The notes under the pieces are model-generated. The model had not been told where the DNA came from. It was given only the letters and a program-made list of their open reading frames with translations, and ran no database searches. From Dendrocalamus latiflorus (Eukaryota; Streptophyta; Magnoliopsida; Poales; Poaceae), in assembly GCA_017311315.1 (NCBI GenBank), contig CM029631.1, forward strand, positions 11,379,910 through 11,443,909: a DNA stretch of 64,000 nt. The letters are read 5' to 3'. Of the stretch, positions 36,801 through 47,900 are shown one piece after another (within the stretch, counting starts at the first letter, position 1; each line of letters begins with the position of its first letter). The position numbers and the translations under genes were made by a program.

Positions 36801-37045
36801 TGTTGAGAAACCGTCGCTGGCGACCAGTCCGAACGATTTCTCTGCTTAGAACAAGAACGAATCAATCACAGAATCACAGAATAATAGATTGAACACAGAG
36901 AGGTAGAGAGAACTCCTGGTCTTTCTTTATTGCTTTAGATTGCATCGGGGTACATCATGAGGGGGGGTCTAGGCCCCTATTTATAGTCTACGGTGGGGGT
37001 GCCCAATTAGATAAGGACTCCAGATAGAGTCCTGGTTTCCTAACA
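36801..37045 (-). repeat. 5' LTR of the copia element
   Basis: 245 bp, apparently identical to the other LTR. It contains the AT-rich CTATTTATAG word likely to act as the TATA region (+ strand about 36976-36985). Confidence 0.95.
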
Positions 37046-37050
37046 GCCAC

Positions 37051-38770
37051 ATGTTGCCGCACGCAGACTTTGCTGCAAGTGGTTATGTGCGTTCCGGTTT
37101 TAGGAGAGCGTAGGCAGCAGAGGTGTCACATCTCTCTCTCGCTTTGTTTGAAATAAGCTCAAATTACGCTAAGGCAGTAGCTTCAGCTTTTGACTTCCGC
37201 TTTATTTTTTACTATTTATAAATTTCATTTTTTTCTGAACTTTTAGCTTTTTGTTAAACTGTATCCAAAGGGGTAAATTATTTCAAAATCATTGGCAACA
37301 ACTTGAGATCCAGAACTAGTGTACGAAAACAAAGAATTGCCCTGTTGTCTCATGTAGAAAGAAAAAAATGGTATCAACACAAAGTCTTACTATAATTGGT
37401 CATATGCATTACTATTCAGGAGAGCACAGAAGCCTCACTTTTCTATCTTTCATTTTGTTTGAAAGCCCAAAACATCATTGTCTGCGAAAAAAAAGTGATT
37501 GATGGTGTAAATTGCCTAGAGTTATATTAGTATGTGATTTTGATTCCTATCTAACCATGGAAACTTCTATGATTTATGTGGTAAGTTAAGGCAACCCTAA
37601 CAGGACCTAAAATATCCCATCACTCAAAATGAAAAATTAAATTTCCAAAATAATAATGTTATTTATAGAAAACATGTTTTTTAACTAGCAACTTTGTTTA
37701 ACAGTATATGAAAGAAGTAAAAAAAATACAACCAAGATGGAGGAGTGGAGTACATGAAAGAACTATTTCTACAGGTTCAAATTATTTCAAACTAATTGGC
37801 AACAACTTGAATTCCAGAGCTAGTGCACAAAAAACAAACCATGGTGGAGTGGAATACAAATTATTCAAAAATTAAAAAAACTATGACCGGACCCTCTACA
37901 TAAATAAAAAAGAAAAAGAAAAGGCTACTACTTGCATGACCAAGGCCCCGTTTATTTCGCTTTGAGCTTCTGGCTTATTTTTTAGTATTCTTAAATTTCG
38001 TTTTTTTGACTTTTTAGCTTTTTTGCCGGTTTTTTCGTATTCGTTTGTATTGTCTGTGATTGGCTAACCTATTTTTTTTATTTTTAAATTTTTGTAAATT
38101 TAATTATGTCAAATACGTCACTATTAGCTACAGTATAATTTTAACTAATTATAATATAATATAATTTAAATTATAAATTACTTTTTTCAGTTAAAATGAG
38201 TAGACTGCAAGCGACAGGGAGAACAAGGCTCATCTTTTTAAGTGCTTCAATTATGATGCTGGTTTGACGTGCAGGCCGAAATTATTAGGGGTGCTCTTTC
38301 TTGGGTGGCCTTTTTCTGCCTTTTGATTTAGCATATTATATTTAATTAGTTTACAAACAAAATATATTTTAAAATAGAATCTATAAATTAATTATAGTAG
38401 ATACTATCTTGATTTTATTTATATTATGCAAAATAGCACGCAAGTATCTATCTCTTCATACTCTCTTTTGTGAACAATTAGAATTTAAAATTTTAAACCA
38501 AAAAAATTAAAAACAACTTTTAGAAACTAAAAAGAACATGCCCACAGTCTAAAAGAAACACCCTTGATATGACTGATGACTTTTGAGTGTGGCTAACGTT
38601 TTTTGGTTGTGTTTTTCGACATGACAGCGGACAGCGAAGACGTCTACATGAATGACACACATGGTTTTAAGATAGAGAAATCGTTTAGAAAACCCACTCC
38701 AAAAGATCAGCCTATTTCGAACTTCAGTTTTTTATTTTTTAAAAAAGTCAAAAGTTAGAAACCAAAAGCT
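37051..38770. other. AT-rich intergenic region with MITE-family copies
   Basis: No gene is supported. The stretch contains a partial copy (about 37160-37265) and a fuller copy (about 37945-38200) of the AT-rich dispersed repeat described separately, plus a related AT-rich segment at 38270-38560. Confidence 0.55.
37945..38200 (+). mobile_element. AT-rich MITE-like repeat, copy in the 38-kb region
   Basis: It shares the ordered words GCTTCTGGCTTATTTTTTA, AATTTCG(T), CGTATTCGTTTGTATTGT, TTGGCTAAC and TAGCTACAGT with copies at 41850-42112, 57985-58225 and 58340-58590. It is a dispersed non-coding family; hAT- or Harbinger-type origin is possible but not shown. Confidence 0.65.
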
Positions 38771-38959
38771 ATTTCCTCATGTCCACGACCAGCTTTTATT
38801 CCCCGTATGTAATATTTATTTTCTGCCTATTTTTTTCTACTAAAAAGATTCTTTTTTTTTTACTTTTTTGGAAAACAATATTTGGCCACTATACTCAGTA
38901 TCCTGTGGGTAAGCTATCTCCTGTCAGCTCTGTGGTTTGTGGTGCCCCATTCATTTCCT

Positions 38960-38971
38960 GTCTATTTAAGG
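38960..38971 (+). promoter_or_regulatory. Candidate TATA box of the short GC-rich gene
   Basis: CTATTTAAGG lies about 790 bases upstream of the ATG at 39752 and is followed by a pyrimidine-rich leader. The distance is explained if the 5' UTR contains an intron: a donor (CAG|GTAAAC at 39164) and an acceptor (TTCTTGCAG ending 39686) are present. Confidence 0.45.
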
Positions 38972-39751
38972 TCTCATATCCCCTCCTTTCCACTCCTTCC
39001 TCTCCTTGTCCTCCTCATCCAGCTCCTCTCAAAGCTAGAGCTTTTCTCCCTTTTTTTTCTTGTTTTATTTCTTTCTTCTTGGTAGGAGTAACAATAACTT
39101 TGGTTCTCCTCCTCCTCCTCGCTCTCTCTACCAAAGGGGAGAAATCCAGAGGCAAAGCTTCAGGTAAACATGCATCTTTCTCTCTGTCATAATTTTTTTG
39201 GGCGAAGATTTCAATTGTGTTCTCTTCTGAAGAGGAGAGCTTCGTTCTTGCATATAGAAAGGTTCTGTTTCTCTGATAGCTTGGCACAGATCTTGAGAAA
39301 ATACCACCTCTTCTTGCAAAAACTTAACTCGCATGTAAGGATTCGACAAATCCTTACAAATCTTCCCAAAGTATTGAGTTCATCTTTGTAAATAACATAC
39401 TTAGCTGCAAAATCTGTGAAAAGATTCAGTTTTTCTGAAAGAAGTGCTCACAAATATTCCCAAAGTCTGATTTCATCTCCAAAAACATGCTTTCTTGCAC
39501 AAATCTATGCAAAAAACCTCAATTTTTCCAAGGAAAACTCCCACAAATCCTTCACAAATATTTACCTTCAAAAAATTCTTAAAAAAATGTCCATATCTGC
39601 TACTTCATTCTGCACACCTGGATCTACCAAATCTATTCTTGAAAATTTTTACTTAACAAATTCTTTGGTTGGTTTTGTTCTTGCAGGGTTTGTAAAAATT
39701 TTGGATCTAATCAACTAACCAAAAAGCCAAAAAAAGAAGAAGCAAGAAACC

Positions 39752-40350
39752 ATGAGCCACTTTGCTGCCATGAAGAGCCCTCTACCCGTCGCCGCCTCCG
39801 CCGCCGCCGCCGACGCGAAGAGCCCGCTCTTCTGCCCCAAGCCACGGCGCCCGGTCGCGTCTCTTCGGTGCCACCAGAGCAACCACGCCGACGCCGGCGC
39901 CGGCATGGATTTTCTTGACCTCCTCCTCTCAAAGGTGAAATCTTTTTGCCTTCTCGTCCCAAGATCCATGAGTTTCTTGTGTTGTTTAGGGTTGCTAAAT
40001 GTCTCTGCTCCGATTCTTGGCAGGGCGAGGAGAGCAATTTCTCGGCTGCGTCCCCGCAGCCGCCGCTGTTCTGCGGCTCGCCGCCGCGGCGGGCGTCGAA
40101 CCCGGTGATCCACGACAGCCTGTTCGGCATGGACTGCCCGCCCATACCGGCTTGGCCGGTAGCCGCGCCGGCGCCGGTGGCAGTCCGTCCTACCCCGCGC
40201 CCATCGGCGCCGCCGATGTCGCCACGGGGCGCGTCCGGGTGCGCCCGCCCCCGGTTCGCGTTCCAGCCGGCCGCCGTCCGCGTTGAGGGTTTTGAATGCC
40301 TCGACCGTGGCCGCGGCGGCCGCGGCCATGGCATCACCGCCATGGCCTAG
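39752..40350 (+). CDS. Short plant protein of unknown function, 2 exons, 169 aa
   Basis: Exon 1 39752-39934 and exon 2 40024-40350 (TAG) join in phase 0 across a 89-base GT/AG intron. The protein is rich in Ala and Pro and includes MDFLDLLLSK near residue 52-61, NPVIHDSLFG near the middle and a C-terminal VRVEGFECLDR segment. These short conserved-looking islands in a disordered background resemble plant proteins of unknown function. There is no signal peptide or membrane segment. Strong GC bias in the third codon position and the clean intron support a real gene. A likely 5' UTR intron (39164-39686) precedes it. Confidence 0.75.
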
Positions 40351-40434
40351 ATGCACATACAAGAAATAACCCTGAAACCACACTCCCCTCCATGGTGCAA
40401 GCAAAAGCCTTCTTTGGCTACCAGAAGCACTTGA

Positions 40435-40455
40435 GGGGGGGGGGGGGGGGGGGGG
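40435..40455 (+). repeat. Poly-G run of 21 in the 3' flank of the short GC-rich gene
   Basis: An uninterrupted G run follows the stop codon at 40350 by 85 bases, probably inside the 3' UTR. The length is hard to sequence exactly. Confidence 0.9.
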
Positions 40456-43400
40456 AGATCAGAGAGGAGATGAGTGACAGTGGAGGAATTTTAAGTCCTA
40501 AATTTAACCCCTAAAAATTATATAATCCATCCATCCAATCCCATAAGTATAATGAGTTTAGGTAATTTTAGCACAAATCTTTTTGTATGTAAATAAACTT
40601 CAGGTTCGGGTCCTTAATGTAAATTTGGGAGCCCAGGTTGGGAAAATTGGGTAGAAATTTAGAGGGAGGAGCAGGGACAAGGGCATAAGAAAGCAAAAGA
40701 GCCCTCTTGGATTAATCAATTTTTTCAGTAGTCCCTGACCTTCCTTTCGGAGGAGATTAGTCATTGAATTTGGTGGGAGGGGGGATGGGATTAGTTAGGT
40801 ATCTGTCCTAGTTCTATGAAGATGTTTATTTTTGGTTTTTGATGGAATTGTTATTTGTCCATGCAACCAAGAAATCCAAGGCCATGGAGATGTACAAAAG
40901 AGTGGCTACAAGAAGAGAGAGCGTGAGAGAGACATGATGTATTTGTGAAATGTTTTTTTTGTATATTGTAATATCCTGTGGGGTTTCAGATGAAGCAAAT
41001 CTGTATAATATGCTATGATTATCATCGCAACTCTTGTTTTTTTTTTTGGATTTTTTTCTTTGCTGCTTTCAATTTTCTGGTGGTTGAATTGTCCATCACC
41101 ACACATGGTTTCCATGTGCTCAAGCAGCACGGAGAGGTGATAATGATGGTGACGTGCCAATGACTAATAATAAAGATCATATGTACTAATCTGAAAGTTG
41201 ACTAATGGAGATTTTAGGGACCATAATAAGTAGACTAAATTATCATGCCATTTTTAGTTTGCATTTGTTATTTTATGTCCATTTCATCGACGTGTACTGA
41301 TTTTGAGGTGAAGCTTCGTATAATCCTTGGGGTGGTCAATCAGTGTTGTTGACACGGCTGCTTAGCAACTGTGACAAGATAAAAACAACGGAAAGAAGGA
41401 GCACACGTTTTTTTAATCTGTGCAAGTCAAAATTCATATCCTTTGTGTCCTGCTTGTGCCAGTCTGCCAGAACGCAAGATACAGTGATCTTTGTATTGCT
41501 CACCTCACCTCAAAAGAAGTCAAGCTGAAAAGGAGAGGAGACAGAAAGATGCAAGCAATGGCATGACAACTTGAGTGCACCTGAGTACAAATTCAGACAG
41601 AATTTTAGTGGAAAATAAAGATTAATATTTGCCTGGAGCGGCTTAAATTCGACTGCAACGGATTGTGTTTGGCTCTAACATGAGTGTTTATACGAATGAA
41701 TCAAATACTAATAAATCGTTTTGAAAATGATGTCACGATAAGCTATTTTAAAATAACAATAAAAAAGTATTTTATTTATTTATTTGAGAGAAATCAAAAG
41801 TTGTAACCCAAAAAGAATGTGCCCTTGCCTTCTCGTTATAATGCTCTGATCAATTCGGCTTCGGTTTCTGGCTTATTTTCCACTATTCATAAATTTCGTC
41901 TTTGTCTGAACTTTTGGCTTTTTGTTGAGCTTTTTTGCCCGTTCTTTTTTTCCCGTATTTGTTTGTATTATACGTAATGGGCTAACATATTTTTTTTATA
42001 TTTTTAAATTTTTTTAAATTTAACTATGCTAAATAAGTCTCTGTCAGCTACCGTGTTTTTTCAGCTAGATATAGTATTTTCAACCATAAGCCATGAGCTT
42101 TTAAGCCGAACCGATCACCAACCCAGACATTTTCTATGATTCGCGATTCATGCGGAAATTAAATATTTTTCTACGAAATTTCTAGGTACCTCGGTCCTAG
42201 GAGATTTTTTTGTCTTTTGATTTTAGTGCATACGTGTGCGAAGCCACCGGCTCCATGCGTACTAGTATTTCCCATGTATTCTTCTCCTTTCTGTGTGTGT
42301 GTAAATTTCCTTTTTCATTTCTCGTTTGAGATATCACGTCCGTTGATCGAGTACAGTACTGGTCCGTGTAGTAGTTGGTGGTTGACACGTAGCAGTAGGA
42401 GTAACGCCGAGTACCAGCGGGAAAGTGACGGTGACAGGTGGACCCCACGCGTGACTAGATCACATCTCATCCCATGCGGCCTGCCGGCCTTGTGCGTGCA
42501 GAATAAATAAAGGCTTGTGTTAGCCGGCAGGCAGGCAAGCCAAAAGATTCTTCGGTTATCATATTGCTAGTTTCTTTTTCTTTTCCTTTTTTGCAATACT
42601 ATATCTATCTTTATAGCCACTAGTTACGTATTCGTAGTTGCAACGGAACTCACTGAATGTATAGAGAATCGTGCTATAGAAGAGCGTTGTTCTGATCGGT
42701 TGGAAAATAAAAAATGGTAAGAAGTTGAGAAAATAAAGTGGTTGGAGAAGAATGGCCCTACAACCACCAACTCGTTCTTTTATAATATAATAATAGTAAA
42801 GATATAGATCTCACACCATCAAATCTTTTTTTTATGATTGGCACAACAAAAAAACCCTGATTACAACAAAGTGTATAGCAAAATACAACATAAATCCGTT
42901 GGATTGCAACAAAAAACACTCAGATGTTAACCCACATAACAATTGAGATAGCTCATAAAATATTATGATTTTGAGTGTGCAACATTGTGCAATGATTGTT
43001 GAAACATTGAGGAAAAATAAAAAATCCATTCTCTCCACAAAAATGTTACTACATCAAAAAAAAAATACTAATGTCAACATTTAGACGAGGAGGACGCAAT
43101 ATTTTAGATTGCGAAATGTAACATCTTACGAATCTGTATTGAAACATTCCAAAAAATATATATAATTCTAACATTTTAAATCACCTATTGCAACAAAAAA
43201 AACTTATAGATGCAACAACCACTCACCTCATTGGTTTTGGCCTTGATGGCGACGAAGGAGGAGGCTAGCTTGGTGCCTCATCACCGATAGGCTTGGATCT
43301 AGCAAGCACGGGGGAGCAACGCTTACAATTTGCTAGAGTTGAGAAGGACAAACACCACGACCAGGAGCTCATTGCTCTATGCCTCAGCAGCATCAACACA

Positions 43401-44985
43401 TGGTGGCGGTGCTCGCCAGTTGGAGGCAAAAAGAAGCAGCAGCAGCATGGGTAGAGAGAGTGAGTAGATCTGATTTGAGTTTTCCAAATCTGGTGCCATG
43501 GATGGCCTCTGTGAGGTTGACGCTGCCATCGATGTCGGTGGGAGTTGAGGGGTGTCAATGTGACCAACTACTGGATGATGATGATGTGGTGGACCAGTAG
43601 ATGGTAGTGTCATCAGGGGCTGAGGGGATGGGTCATCTGCGGTGAGAGAAGAGATATGTAGAAGAAGAAACGATAATTCGGGGAAACTCATTCAAAGTTT
43701 TAGAGTAGAAATTGGTGGCAAAAATGAAACATACGCATCGAGTGGAGACGGCTGGTGGCTTGCAACGACAAAACCACCATCAATGGCGGCACAATTGACG
43801 GCAAGGGTAGCACAGATAGATGCAGAAAGAGAGAGAAAGGGAGGGAGGAGTAGCATTAGCAGGAGTAACACCATGGAAGCTAGTCAAGACAGCACGAGAG
43901 GAGGGAACTAGTAACGTCAAGAGGTAGGAGTGGGACCGTATGGTGGGATAGATGAGATCGATCATATGATCTCTATCATTTTCTTAAGAGAAACTTTTGA
44001 TGTAACACTGACATTAAGGTTTTTTTAAGGTCAACATGTTTTCTACTTGTATTAGGAAGTTTTCTTGGTTTTGACCGAGGAAGTGATGACATTCCATTGT
44101 TATCAATCCGATCAGAACGTCTTGTTTGGAGCAAAGGATTTTAATAAGATATCGTGAGAAATTTCGCTATTTCATGCCGAAAAAATTCTGTATGTCGATT
44201 GTCAAACAAACTCTTAGCTACAGGGCTAATGGTGCTATAATAGAGCTATTTGTATCATTGATACAGCTGAATTTGGAGGTATCAATTTCACAACATGTTC
44301 CCCCCCAAAAAGCAACTTGGTTGACTGTCTGTCTTGAGAGGAAAGGAGCAGCTTTATTTCTATTATTCTTTATCCTCGGTTCATGTGAATAAAGATGGCC
44401 ACTGTCGTTTGATCCCCCGGATATATTCCCAGGAAAAGAAGAGGATCCAATCGTGTCGAGACCATATAGCTGCTGGACTATTTTATGAACGGTTTTAATA
44501 GTTAAAGGGTCAAAAATAAAATGGGTTTAAGGTTAGAAGTTGAAAATCGAATCAAAATGATAGTTGGGGCTCCAGCAACTGAAATATTAAGAATAACAGT
44601 GCAAGTTGCTGTTTGAATCACTCATTCAATAATCTCAGAAGCACATCAACAAACTGCTGTTTATTCGTCGTACAGAATAAAGCAACTCAGTCTCATGGCC
44701 ACAACAGCATTCTTACGAAATGTAACAAAAGAAGCATGTTGTATTTTTTTTTCTGATATTATATCCTTGTGATTCAGAAACTGTGGTGAACTAGAAATGG
44801 TATCCCAAATCTGAAGCCAGAAAGCATGTCAAATCTTCAGCTCATGAAAGTCGGGGCAGGCACTTGTTGGAAATCCTGGCATGCTTGCAGAAGACCAAAA
44901 TTTGTTTGCCACCATTCCTTCAAGACACAGTTTTCAAATCCCAATTTTGTGATCGGTGAATGTGCTTGGCACGATTACCATGGGT
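40456..44985. other. Intergenic region with dispersed repeats, no supported gene
   Basis: 40456-41850 shows no domain. 41850-42112 is a MITE-family copy. 42560-44060 is a repeat-like block with many words such as TGCAACAA and TGTTGAAAC and ORFs on both strands near 43265-43911 without a recognisable domain, perhaps a non-autonomous transposon. The last few hundred bases before 44986 are the 3' flank of the pyridoxal kinase gene. Confidence 0.45.
41850..42112 (+). mobile_element. AT-rich MITE-like repeat with terminal inverted repeats
   Basis: The ends are inverted relatives: left ATTCGGCTTCGGTTTCTGG, right (reverse complement) GTTCGGCTTAAAAGCTCATG, both followed by GGCTTAT-like sequence. The interior shares ordered words with the copies at 37945-38200, 57985-58225 and 58340-58590. 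Confidence 0.7.
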
Positions 44986-47900
44986 TCAGCTATACTTTAC
45001 GGCCTTGCATGTAACCTGCGGGTTTCGGATCTCATCCTGGCATTGTATCAACCGGATCTCTAAGCTGCTGGTTGATGGGTCAAAGCCAGCCCTTTTATAG
45101 TCTTCCACAGTTCTTCTTAGGAGCGCCTGCAGAAAATTTCTGTATATGTTAAAGCTCCTAAAGCAATGTGTTCTAAGTAAACATAGAACAGGTATATGCT
45201 CGTATATTGAAGTAATGCAGCCCTAGCAAGCAAACTGGATCCTAAATCCTAATGGTTGACTTGCAATTTACATTTTACACAAAACTCTGGATTGCTAATA
45301 CATCATGCTGCTAAGTTCAGTGTGCAGAAGACCGAAAAGTTAGATCATGTTAAATAGCAGCACGACTGAGATACCTGCAAACTGGATACTGCCAGTTCTG
45401 CCGCTCTCTCGAGGTTATCAGGGTATTTCTGTACACATCACAAGCAAAGCGACCTTGTGTTAGAAACGGTCTAACCATGACAAGACAATTCTATAAGAAC
45501 AGTGAACTTTCAGAACAACAGTGAACTCTCTGGGACCTACATTACTCCATCCTAGTAGAAGAGCAGTTGTTAAATCTCCCGTACCCTGCAAAGCATTATG
45601 AAGCCAGGAGAAAATTTATACAATAGCTGAAATATTTCAATGAAGTACTCACAACTGGTAATGCTATAAACACCGAGCTTTGCGCTGCAGAATATGTTTA
45701 GAGGGAAACAGAGACATGTTACTCACTCCTTTTCTTTACCACCTCACTCAACATCTCTCGATCCACTTCTCTCCTCCCACTATTAAAAGATACTTCACAA
45801 GCACACAGCTCGAAAACACCTAGCTGAGATTGTAGTGCTATCATCCAATTTCTAACCAGCCAAGAGAACTAAACGGACACACCGGTAAAGTCGTCGTTTC
45901 ATTTGGTTAAGAAATGAATAATGTTTGAATATGGAAAACTTTGACTCCACAGCTGAAGCCATTGAAGTTCCAGAATACAGATGTACCGTGTATCAATACA
46001 GCTTGTCCCTAAATGAAGTTTCTTATTTTACTGAGCAAGGGTTTTTAATAAGGTAAACGTGAGATGGAAACACTGTACCACCATTTATCAAGTATAGAAA
46101 ATGGTGGGTTAAATGACAACATGTACCGGTAACACAAGAAACTTGTTTTCCCTAGGATTTTACCACTGTTTGGTTGCGCAACATTTATTAGGTATGAATA
46201 TATGATGTAGGATTATTCTTTGACATGTTTATTGGTTAAAATGGACTAATATAGGAAACTTCTACATGAACAAAGCTACAATAAATTAAGTAATAATATG
46301 TATTAGTCCACACTCCAATCTAGAGACAAGCTATGCCAATCTGTTCCCTACACAATAACTTAGAAGTAGACGGCAAATTCATAAAAGAAAATTAAAGATT
46401 ATATCAATATATATAAAAGAGTTCCTTTATTATCACAGTGGAGATATCAATATATAAAAAAGAGTTCCTTTATTATCACAGTGGAGCACCTCGATTGGTG
46501 GACAACGGCAAGGAAAAGGGTAGTGAAACCAAAACGCAAAGGCTGGGACTCTTTGTTAATCCTGATCATTTGGACGCTCTGGCAAGAACGAAATGCTTGT
46601 GTGTTTGAAGGAAATGCCTGGAATTTGCAAGACATTGCCTCCTCTATTTTGGATGAAGTGTTTTCTTGGCAGCAAGCGGGGCGTTGGGGTTGAAACTTTT
46701 GCTTGTAACTAGTAACCCTTAGTTGTGTTGTTAGTGTTGGTGGCCTTAAACCACATTCTGGGGAGCAACTTCAGTCCATCTAGTTTAAGCCTTTGGGTCA
46801 GAGTTGTGTCGCTTTGATCGCCTTCTGTTGGCAATCAGTGGTGTAATTTGACTTTTTTTCCTATCTTAATGCAAAGACATGCAAAGTTTTTGTGTGTTCT
46901 ATAAAAAAACACAGTGGAGCACATACCGTGAAATATGCAGGTATCTTGGGTATCTCAATCTTAAATTGTTCCGGTGGGTGTTCCTGAAAATCAAGACAGT
47001 AAATTTCCTGTATACATATTACCACACCAAAACAAACCAGAACAGAGCTTTGGAATGAACTTAAACCCATTTCCACTGCATTCATTTAGGGTGAACATAT
47101 CCTTAATCTAAAACAGACAAAATTGCCTATACAGGTTTGGTGATGCTACATGCCACTACTATAAATCACAAAGTATTACTTGTAGATCCTAATCATTACT
47201 TAAAATCTAACTTGCACAATGTTAATGTGATAACAATGCACCATTGAAGTACATCTAGAGTAGACCTGTGATTACGAGCACCACAAGCAAGACCTGGATT
47301 ACAGATCAGCCTGACAATTGTTCACAGCCCTGAGACATCCTACTGCATGGAATGCTCAGCAGCTCATAGCCAACCAAAAACCTCCCAGTAGAGTAGGAGC
47401 CGAACAGAACTAGAATATGTTTGGCTGCATGTAAATAGGATTGCTTTTGTACATGCAGGTGTTACTCGCTCTGGAATTTGCTTGTGTAATCTTCTCACAA
47501 GTCTCATGAGGGTATTTTAGTAAGATCAATGGTTTTTCTTCTCCAAACTTTTTGTTGAATGATTTATAGAATCAATAAATTTTCTGTATGCAACCAGTAC
47601 ATTGACAGCATATAGATATATAGCAATTGTAAAAATTTGTCAAAAGATTACCTCTCTTTTTTTGTGACTTCCGATAAGGAGCAGCTTGTCTTCAATGAGT
47701 GCACTAGTTATTACCACCTGAAGGATGACAGCAATCAAATACATGCATACATTAGTAATTGCATTAGCAGCTCTTCTTAAGATAGAAACAAGGAACATAG
47801 GTAGTCGATCATAGGGGCCAAAAAGTGTTTCTATGTAGCTCATTAAATACTTTTCTTGGTTCATCTATCGATTGGATAAGGGGCAAACCTTCCGTGGTCC

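Larger units (their letters stand above)
29563..37045 (-). mobile_element. Complete Ty1-copia LTR retrotransposon, 7483 bp
   Basis: Two 245-bp LTRs (29563-29807 and 36801-37045), read as identical, start TGTTG and end TAACA. They are flanked by the 5-base direct repeat GCCAC (29558-29562 and 37046-37050). On the - strand the order is 5' LTR, primer-binding site, a 1.8-kb leader, gag, zinc knuckle, pol and polypurine tract. The domain order PR-IN-RT-RH identifies copia. Identical LTRs mean a very recent insertion. gag is split by a frame change, and pol is a separate long ORF behind an AT-rich gap, so the copy may be non-autonomous or depend on splicing. Confidence 0.96.

Noticed and set aside
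40435..40455. Poly-G run as a regulatory G-quadruplex
   Set aside because: A plain homopolymer can form such structures, but nothing else here supports a function and the length may be unreliable.
43265..43911. Overlapping frames on both strands as possible genes
   Set aside because: Mutually overlapping, no domain, and embedded in a repeat-like block.
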